Shown here piece by piece: positions 59,390 through 64,000 of a stretch of DNA of 64,000 bases. The stretch's first letter is position 1, and the number at the start of each line of letters is the position of its first letter. Origin of the DNA: Lacisediminihabitans sp040549525 (GTDB taxonomy: Bacteria; Actinomycetota; Actinomycetes; Actinomycetales; Microbacteriaceae). The translations under genes and the position numbers were made by a program. Under the pieces are notes generated by a model, which saw nothing but the letters and a program-made list of their open reading frames with translations, was not told the origin of the DNA and ran no database searches. The DNA lies in the NCBI RefSeq assembly GCF_040549525.1, contig NZ_JBEPTM010000007.1, positions 1 to 64,000 of the forward strand, in the 5' to 3' direction.

Positions 59390-59446
59390 ATCCTCGATAG
59401 GGCGGCTTTGGACCAGAATTCACGCGGATAAAGCCACGGGAACCCG

Positions 59447-59584
59447 TTACACCAGGTCTTCGTCGAGACGACGGTTCACCACGGCCTGCTCGTGGTGGTC
59501 GGGAATCGCACAGGAGTCTCCCTCGCAGGCCGCCGCGGTCGGATCGCCCACCAGGGTGAGGGGAATCGTCAGTGGCCTGGTCAC
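59447..59584 (-). CDS. 45-residue cysteine-pair microprotein
   Basis: GTG at 59584 opens a 45-codon frame that begins eight bases after the dsbA-like stop on the same strand. The product has a central ACEGDSCAIP with C20 and C25 and an acidic C-terminus (NRRLDEDLV). Microproteins with this VCxxGVCAIP-like pattern follow thiol-oxidoreductase-type genes in actinobacteria in my recollection. No signal peptide or membrane helix. It may be a partner or substrate of the upstream DsbA-like enzyme; a metal-binding role is the alternative. Confidence 0.55.
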   Translation of the reverse strand: MTRPLTIPLTLVGDPTAAACEGDSCAIPDHHEQAVVNRRLDEDLV

Positions 59585-59592
59585 GGCATCCG

Positions 59593-60258
59593 TCACTGGA
59601 TGGCCTCTCGTTCGGTTCGTACCTGTTCGAGCACGTTAGCGAAGGTCGTCGCATCCTGTGCCCCCGACACCCCGTACTTGCCGTCGATGACGAAGAAGGG
59701 CACGCCCTGGATGCCGTACTCGATCGCCTGGGCGACGTCGGCCTTCACGTCGGGAAGATAGGTCTCGTCCGTGAGCACGCGCACGACCTCTGCACGGTCG
59801 AGGCCGATTTCGGCCGCGAGGTCGGCGAGGTCTTCGATGCGACCCACGTGTCGACCGTCGACGAAGTACGCCTTCAGCAACCGCTCTTTCATGTCCAGCT
59901 GCCGGTCCACCGACTTGGCGTAGTGGATGAGCTCGTGCGCCTTGACCGTGTTGGTCTGGTGCACGTGGTCGTAGTCGTAGTCCAGCCCGACAGAGGCCGC
60001 GATGCCGGTGACGTTGGCGAGCATCTCGGTCACCTGCTGCACCGGGATCCCTTTGCGCTGGCTGAGATAGTCGACCGGGCTGCCGTCGAAGTCAACGGGG
60101 GTGTCGGGAGCGAGCTCGAACGAGTGGTACTCCACCTCGACATCGCCTCCGAAGGCGGCGGCTCCCGCCTCGAACTTTCTCTTGCCGATGTAGCACCAGG
60201 GGCACTGCACGTCCGACCAGATATCGACTTTGATGGGGCTAAGGGTTCTGTCACTCAT
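59593..60258 (-). CDS. DsbA family oxidoreductase, FrnE-like
   Basis: A 221-residue thioredoxin-fold protein. The active site C19-P-W-C22 is in DVQCPWCYIGKRKFE, and the helical insert with MLANVTGIAASVGLDYDYD and the cis-proline region VQGVPFFVIDGKYGVSGAQ are typical of FrnE/2-hydroxychromene isomerase relatives. No signal peptide, so it acts in the cytoplasm. The FrnE group protects against oxidative stress in some species. ATG at 60258; a short Shine-Dalgarno abuts it. A 45-codon frame follows directly. Confidence 0.85.
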   Translation of the reverse strand: MSDRTLSPIKVDIWSDVQCPWCYIGKRKFEAGAAAFGGDVEVEYHSFELAPDTPVDFDGSPVDYLSQRKGIPVQQVTEMLANVTGIAASVGLDYDYDHVHQTNTVKAHELIHYAKSVDRQLDMKERLLKAYFVDGRHVGRIEDLADLAAEIGLDRAEVVRVLTDETYLPDVKADVAQAIEYGIQGVPFFVIDGKYGVSGAQDATTFANVLEQVRTEREAIQ

Positions 60259-60304
60259 CCTCGGTGCAACGCCCCGGCCCGGCGCGTATTCCCCAGCGAG
60301 AGCA

Positions 60305-60339
60305 AAAATGAGCCCCCGGGTACCCATACCCGGGGGCTC
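60305..60339 (-). terminator. Intrinsic terminator after glyS
   Basis: GAGCCCCCGGGTA (60310-60322) and TACCCGGGGGCTC (60327-60339) form a perfect 13-base stem with a CCCA loop. On the minus strand the stem is followed by ATTTTTG, a T-run. It should end the glyS transcript; the DsbA-like gene begins just beyond. Confidence 0.85.
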
Positions 60340-60477
60340 AAAGCCATTGCTGGCAACACAGGCAGAGACGGTCGTCCCGAACGCCCGACCTCCGGCCAAT
60401 TCCGAAGATACGGGCAGACAGGACCGTCTCCCGAATCAGACGCGCCGATGGAAGACCCGGATTTTTGAAAACTGGTG

Positions 60478-61863
60478 CTACGCGCCGACCAGCTGCTCCG
60501 CGAGGTAGGCCACGACACGGTCGAGCGAGATGCGTTCCTGCGCCATCGAATCCCGTTCGCGAACCGTCACGGCATTGTCTTCGAGGGTGTCGAAGTCGAT
60601 GGTGATGCAGAACGGCGTGCCGATTTCATCCTGGCGCCGGTAGCGACGACCGATGGCACCGGCGTCGTCGAACTCGATGTTCCAGTACTTGCGCAGGTCG
60701 GCCGCAAGCGACCGCGCGACCGGCGACAGCTGCTCATTTCGGGACAGCGGGAGAACCGCTACCTTGACCGGGGAGAGGCGCCGATCGAGACGCAACACCG
60801 TGCGTTTGTCCACCCCGCCCTTCGTGTTCGGGGCCTCATCCTCGTGGTACGCGTCGGCCAGGAAGGCCATGAGCGCCCGAGTGAGGCCGAATGCCGGCTC
60901 GATGACGAATGGGATCCACCGCTCGTTCTTGGTCTGGTCGAAGTACGACAGGTCGACCCCGGAGCCCTCCGAATGGGTCTTGAGGTCGAAGTCCGTGCGG
61001 TTGGCGACGCCCATGAGCTCGCCCCATTCGCTGCCCGCGAACCGGAACCGATACTCGAGGTCGACGGTGCGCTTCGAGTAGTGCGACAGCTTCTCCTGCG
61101 GGTGCTCGAAGCGGCGGATGTTGTCGGAGCTGATGCCGAGGTCGGCGAACCACGCCTCGCAGGCGTCGATCCAGTATTCGAACCACTCGTCGTCGGTGCC
61201 GGGCTCGACGAAGAATTCCATCTCCATCTGCTCGAACTCGCGCGTGCGGAAGATGAAGTTGCCGGGCGTGATCTCGTTGCGGAAGCTCTTGCCCACCTGC
61301 GCTATGCCGAAGGGCGGCTTCAGGCGCGAAGTCGCGAGCACGTTGGCGAAGTTGGTGAAGATGCCCTGGGCGGTCTCGGGGCGCAGGTAGTGCAGCCCCT
61401 CCTCGTTGTCGACGGGGCCGAGGAAGGTCTTGAGAAGGCCGGAGAAGTTCTGGGGCTCGGTCCACGAACCCGGCTGCCCGGTCTCGGGATCCTTGATGTC
61501 CGCGAGGCCATTGACCGGGGGGTGGCCGTGCTTCTCCTCGTAGGCCTCGAGCAGGTGATCCGCGCGGTAGCGCTTGTGGGTGTGTAGCGACTCCACAAGG
61601 GGGTCGCTGAAGACCTCGACGTGGCCGGAGACCTCCCAGACGCGCTTGGGGAGGATGACCGCGGAGTCGAGCCCCACGATGTCGTCCCGGCCCTGCACCA
61701 TGAACTGCCACCACTGGCGTTTGATGTTCTCTTTGAGGGCCGTGCCGAGAGGCCCGTAGTCCCAGGCGGAACGCGAACCCCCGTAGATCTCTCCCGATTG
61801 GAAGACGAAACCCCGGCGCTTGGCGAGATTGATGACGGGATCGAGCGGGGAGGCGTTGGCCAC
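60478..61863 (-). CDS. glyS: Glycyl-tRNA synthetase
   Basis: A 461-residue class II synthetase of the dimeric (alpha-2) type. Motif 1 region RGFVFQSGEIYGGSRSAWDYGPLG, motif 2 FRNEITPGNFIFRTREFEQMEMEFF and motif 3 EPAFGLTRALMA are intact, with a C-terminal anticodon-binding domain (KVAVLPLSRNEQLSPVAR). GTG at 61863 has GGAG six bases upstream and gives the usual N-terminus; a TTG at 61875 is the alternative. Terminator follows at 60305-60339. Confidence 0.95.
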   Translation of the reverse strand: MANASPLDPVINLAKRRGFVFQSGEIYGGSRSAWDYGPLGTALKENIKRQWWQFMVQGRDDIVGLDSAVILPKRVWEVSGHVEVFSDPLVESLHTHKRYRADHLLEAYEEKHGHPPVNGLADIKDPETGQPGSWTEPQNFSGLLKTFLGPVDNEEGLHYLRPETAQGIFTNFANVLATSRLKPPFGIAQVGKSFRNEITPGNFIFRTREFEQMEMEFFVEPGTDDEWFEYWIDACEAWFADLGISSDNIRRFEHPQEKLSHYSKRTVDLEYRFRFAGSEWGELMGVANRTDFDLKTHSEGSGVDLSYFDQTKNERWIPFVIEPAFGLTRALMAFLADAYHEDEAPNTKGGVDKRTVLRLDRRLSPVKVAVLPLSRNEQLSPVARSLAADLRKYWNIEFDDAGAIGRRYRRQDEIGTPFCITIDFDTLEDNAVTVRERDSMAQERISLDRVVAYLAEQLVGA

Positions 61864-61919
61864 GAAGAACTCCAAAGGTCAGCCGCGCTGGGTGCGCGGT
61901 CGCAGGGCAAGCCCCAATC

Positions 61920-63062
61920 CTAGTTTGTGCCGCCAGCGCCGATCGCGGCCACTGCGAGGGTCACCTCGCGCGCGACGCGACCCAGTTCCTCGGCTCCGAG
62001 CGCTTCGGTGAAACTGAATCGGACGGCGGTCTGCGCGACCTCCGGGCTGATCCCCACGGCGAGAAGCACGGCGGAAGGCTCATCGCTCCCGGCGGCGCAG
62101 GCCGACCCGCTCGAGCAGACTATGCCCCGCCGCTCGAGTTCCAGGACTATCGATTCGCCGCTCGTCCCGGCGAAGGTGAAGGAGGCGTTGCCTGCCAGCC
62201 GGGAGCCTGCGGAGCCGGTGAGTCGTGCGCTCGGAACGGCGGCGAGGATGTCGCGGATGAGCCCGTCCCGCGCCTCAGCGAGACTGGCGGCCCTCGCGCG
62301 CGACAGTTCCGCCAGCTCGAGAGCGACCGCGAGTCCGACGGCGCCGGCCACATTCTCGGTGCCCGACCTTCGGCCGCGCTCCTGCCCTCCGCCGTGGACG
62401 AGGGGTTCGACGGCGATCCGGGATGCCAGGAAGACCGCGCCGATCCCCTTCGGCGCGCCGAACTTGTGACCGGAGATGCTGAGCGCATCCACCCCGAGCG
62501 CGCTCACCTGGAGCGGGAGGGATCCGGGAGCCTGCACCGCATCGGTGTGCACGGCCGCGCCGACCGCATGAGCGGCCAGCGCAAGGGAGGAGATCGGTTG
62601 AACGGTGCCGATCTCGTTGTTGGCGTACATGACGCTGGCGAGGGTGGTGTCCGCACGGAGCGCGGCGCTGAACTCTGGCAGCCCGACCAGCCCGTCACCG
62701 TCCACGGCGAGGCGCGTGATCTCGAAGCCGTGGAACCGCTCGAGGTAGGCGCAACTCTCGAGCACTGCAGGATGCTCGATCGCGCTCGTGACGATGTGGC
62801 GGCCGCGCGGGTTGGCGAGAGCGATTCCGATGACCGCGAGGTTCGCCCCCTCGGTGCCACCCGAGGTGAACACGACCTCGGAGGGCCGACAGCCGAAGAC
62901 CGCCGCCACCCGGGATCGGGCCTCCGCGAGCGCTGCCGCGGCGGATACCCCGGCCTCGTTATGGCTCGAAGGGTTGCCGTACTCCGCGATGAGGAGGGGC
63001 CACATCGCCTCGAGGACCTCCCGGCGAACGCTGGTCGTCGCCGCGGAGTCGAGGTAGATCAC
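61920..63062 (-). CDS. Cysteine desulfurase (NifS/IscS-like)
   Basis: A 380-residue PLP enzyme that takes sulfur from cysteine. The PLP lysine is in SISGHKFGAPKG, the sulfur-accepting cysteine in CSSGSACAAG, and the fold signs YLDSAATTSVRREV, TSGGTEGANLAVIG and RSGTENVAG are present. It overlaps nadC by 4 bases (GTGA), so it probably supplies sulfur for the iron-sulfur cluster of quinolinate synthase NadA, as in other nad operons. Confidence 0.9.
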   Translation of the reverse strand: MIYLDSAATTSVRREVLEAMWPLLIAEYGNPSSHNEAGVSAAAALAEARSRVAAVFGCRPSEVVFTSGGTEGANLAVIGIALANPRGRHIVTSAIEHPAVLESCAYLERFHGFEITRLAVDGDGLVGLPEFSAALRADTTLASVMYANNEIGTVQPISSLALAAHAVGAAVHTDAVQAPGSLPLQVSALGVDALSISGHKFGAPKGIGAVFLASRIAVEPLVHGGGQERGRRSGTENVAGAVGLAVALELAELSRARAASLAEARDGLIRDILAAVPSARLTGSAGSRLAGNASFTFAGTSGESIVLELERRGIVCSSGSACAAGSDEPSAVLLAVGISPEVAQTAVRFSFTEALGAEELGRVAREVTLAVAAIGAGGTN

Positions 63063-63916
63063 GGCCGGTCGACCGCGATGTCGAGACCGAGATCCAGGGA
63101 GCGCACGCTGTGGGTCAGAGCCCCGACCGAGATGATGTCCACCCCGGTTCGGGCGATCGCCGCGACGGTGTCGAGCGTGACCGAGCCGCTGGCCTCGATG
63201 ATCGCCCGGCCGTCGATGAGGGCGACTCCCTCGCGCAACTGCTCGACGCTGAAATTGTCGAGCATGATCGTGTCGACTCCGGCGGAGAGCACCGCCTCGA
63301 CCTGGTCGAGGCGATCCACCTCCACCTCGAGATGCACGGTGTGCCCGAGGCGGCTGCGCACCTCGCGGAGTGCCTCTGTGAGGTCGCGCCCGCCCGCGGT
63401 GAGCACGGCGAGGTGGTTGTCCTTGGCCATCACCGCGTCGGAGAGGGAGAATCGGTGATTGAATCCGCCACCACAGCGCACCGCATGGCGTTCGAAGGCC
63501 CGGAGGCCGGGCGTGGTCTTGCGGGTATCGACGATGCGAGCGGCGGTGCCGGACGTCTCTGCGACATAGCGGGCGGTGAGAGTGGCGATCCCGGACATCC
63601 GCTGCACGAAGTTGAGACCGATGCGCTCCGCCTGCAGTACGGCGCGCGCGGATCCCGTGACCTCGGCGAGCACAGCGCCCGTCTCGAAGGCGCCACCCTC
63701 CCCCAGCATCCCGTCGACCCGGATGCGGGCATCGGTGAGCCGCATCGCCGCCCTGAAGACCTCTCCCCCGCTGAAGACCCCCGATTCACGCGCGACGAGA
63801 CGAGCCGTGGCGGTGGCACCCTCGGGGATGAGGGATTCCGACGTGATGTCGCCCCAGGGCGCGTCTTCGGCGAGCGCCATCCGCACGACCGGTTCGATCT
63901 GGTTAGACGAGAGCAT
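63059..63916 (-). CDS. nadC: Quinolinate phosphoribosyltransferase
   Basis: A 285-residue enzyme that turns quinolinate and PRPP into nicotinate mononucleotide, a late step of de novo NAD synthesis. Motifs: GDITSESLIP near the start, VDTRKTTPGLRAFER with the catalytic arginines and lysine, and RCGGGFNHRFSLSDAVMAKDNH for the quinolinate and phosphate sites. ATG at 63916 has AGGA eight bases upstream; the frame extends further upstream without homology. It overlaps the cysteine desulfurase. Confidence 0.93.
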   Translation of the reverse strand: MLSSNQIEPVVRMALAEDAPWGDITSESLIPEGATATARLVARESGVFSGGEVFRAAMRLTDARIRVDGMLGEGGAFETGAVLAEVTGSARAVLQAERIGLNFVQRMSGIATLTARYVAETSGTAARIVDTRKTTPGLRAFERHAVRCGGGFNHRFSLSDAVMAKDNHLAVLTAGGRDLTEALREVRSRLGHTVHLEVEVDRLDQVEAVLSAGVDTIMLDNFSVEQLREGVALIDGRAIIEASGSVTLDTVAAIARTGVDIISVGALTHSVRSLDLGLDIAVDRP

Positions 63917-63998
63917 GACTGGTGTCCTTCGCTGGTGCGAGTGCCGACTGGAGCGGGGTGGCCCGCACCCGGGAGTGCCGGGCGAAGCGTTCATCGGG
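63903..63998 (-). CDS. C-terminal end of a gene, perhaps nadB
   Basis: A frame enters from the right edge and ends at TAA 63905-63903, overlapping the nadC start by 14 bases. The visible 31 residues are arginine- and alanine-rich (PDERFARHSRVRATPLQS, then a short end). Gene order in actinobacterial nad operons (nadA-nadB-nadC) makes an L-aspartate oxidase C-terminus likely. The fragment is too short to identify directly. Confidence 0.35.
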   Translation of the reverse strand, partial: PDERFARHSRVRATPLQSALAPAKDTSHALV

Positions 63999-64000
63999 GT

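Overview
The window is a high-GC chromosomal segment that reads as an actinobacterium of the family Microbacteriaceae or a close Micrococcales relative. The grounds are the fasR-fabD-fabH-acpP-fabF type II fatty acid cluster next to a homodimeric pyruvate dehydrogenase E1 (aceE), a DUF3145 gene, a one-cysteine AhpE-type peroxiredoxin, frequent GTG/TTG starts, ATGA/GTGA gene overlaps, and abundant GGATGC/GCATCC words in coding sequence. No search could be run, so the taxon is inferred.

Layout. 1-4100 is an accessory-looking, lower-GC stretch: a YtrA-type GntR regulator with two small membrane proteins, a PASTA-only protein, an RDD membrane protein, another membrane protein, and a dispersed hairpin-bearing repeat. 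It ends at the 3' side of tRNA-Val(TAC). 4289-17202 holds core metabolism: AhpE, an aldose epimerase, AceE, the fatty acid cluster with its regulator FasR, a translationally coupled GT4 glycosyltransferase, DUF1232, a truncated CDF-type membrane protein, DUF3145 and a PadR regulator. 17204-26745 carries a PolA-like exonuclease/polymerase, an aldehyde dehydrogenase/DUF779/GAF-regulator set, a lipoprotein, DUF1684, a cold shock protein, an AlkZ-like protein and several small proteins.

26863-31414 (minus) is the most distinctive operon: a processive GT2 glycan synthase, an HlyD-like single-pass protein and a lipoprotein GH81 endo-beta-1,3-glucanase, all overlapping. It looks like an exopolysaccharide machine whose polymer may be a beta-1,3-glucan. 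It is followed by tRNA(CAT), a GT4 glycosyltransferase, a DMT transporter, peptide deformylase and a GNAT acetyltransferase.

35258-39513 is a second accessory block: a VbhA-like antitoxin and Fic toxin with a cysteine/histidine tail, a MULE/IS256-like transposase with candidate terminal repeats, and a DUF222-HNH protein. Short tandem-repeat arrays bracket it on both sides. 39513-44179 holds AzlCD with an overlapping orphan histidine kinase, and a NarL-type two-component system with likely operator repeats and a SHOCT membrane protein beside it.

44517-53330 (minus) is a tightly overlapped eight-gene operon: an oligopeptide-type ABC transporter with an extra ATPase, a TfoX-N protein, a 2-hydroxyacid dehydrogenase and a lactonase. 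53508-64000 is housekeeping: dnaG, dgt, dusB, a YbaK deacylase, a DUF2510 protein, a DsbA-like protein with a hidden 45-residue neighbour, glyS with its terminator, and a NAD synthesis end (cysteine desulfurase, nadC, probably the tail of nadB).
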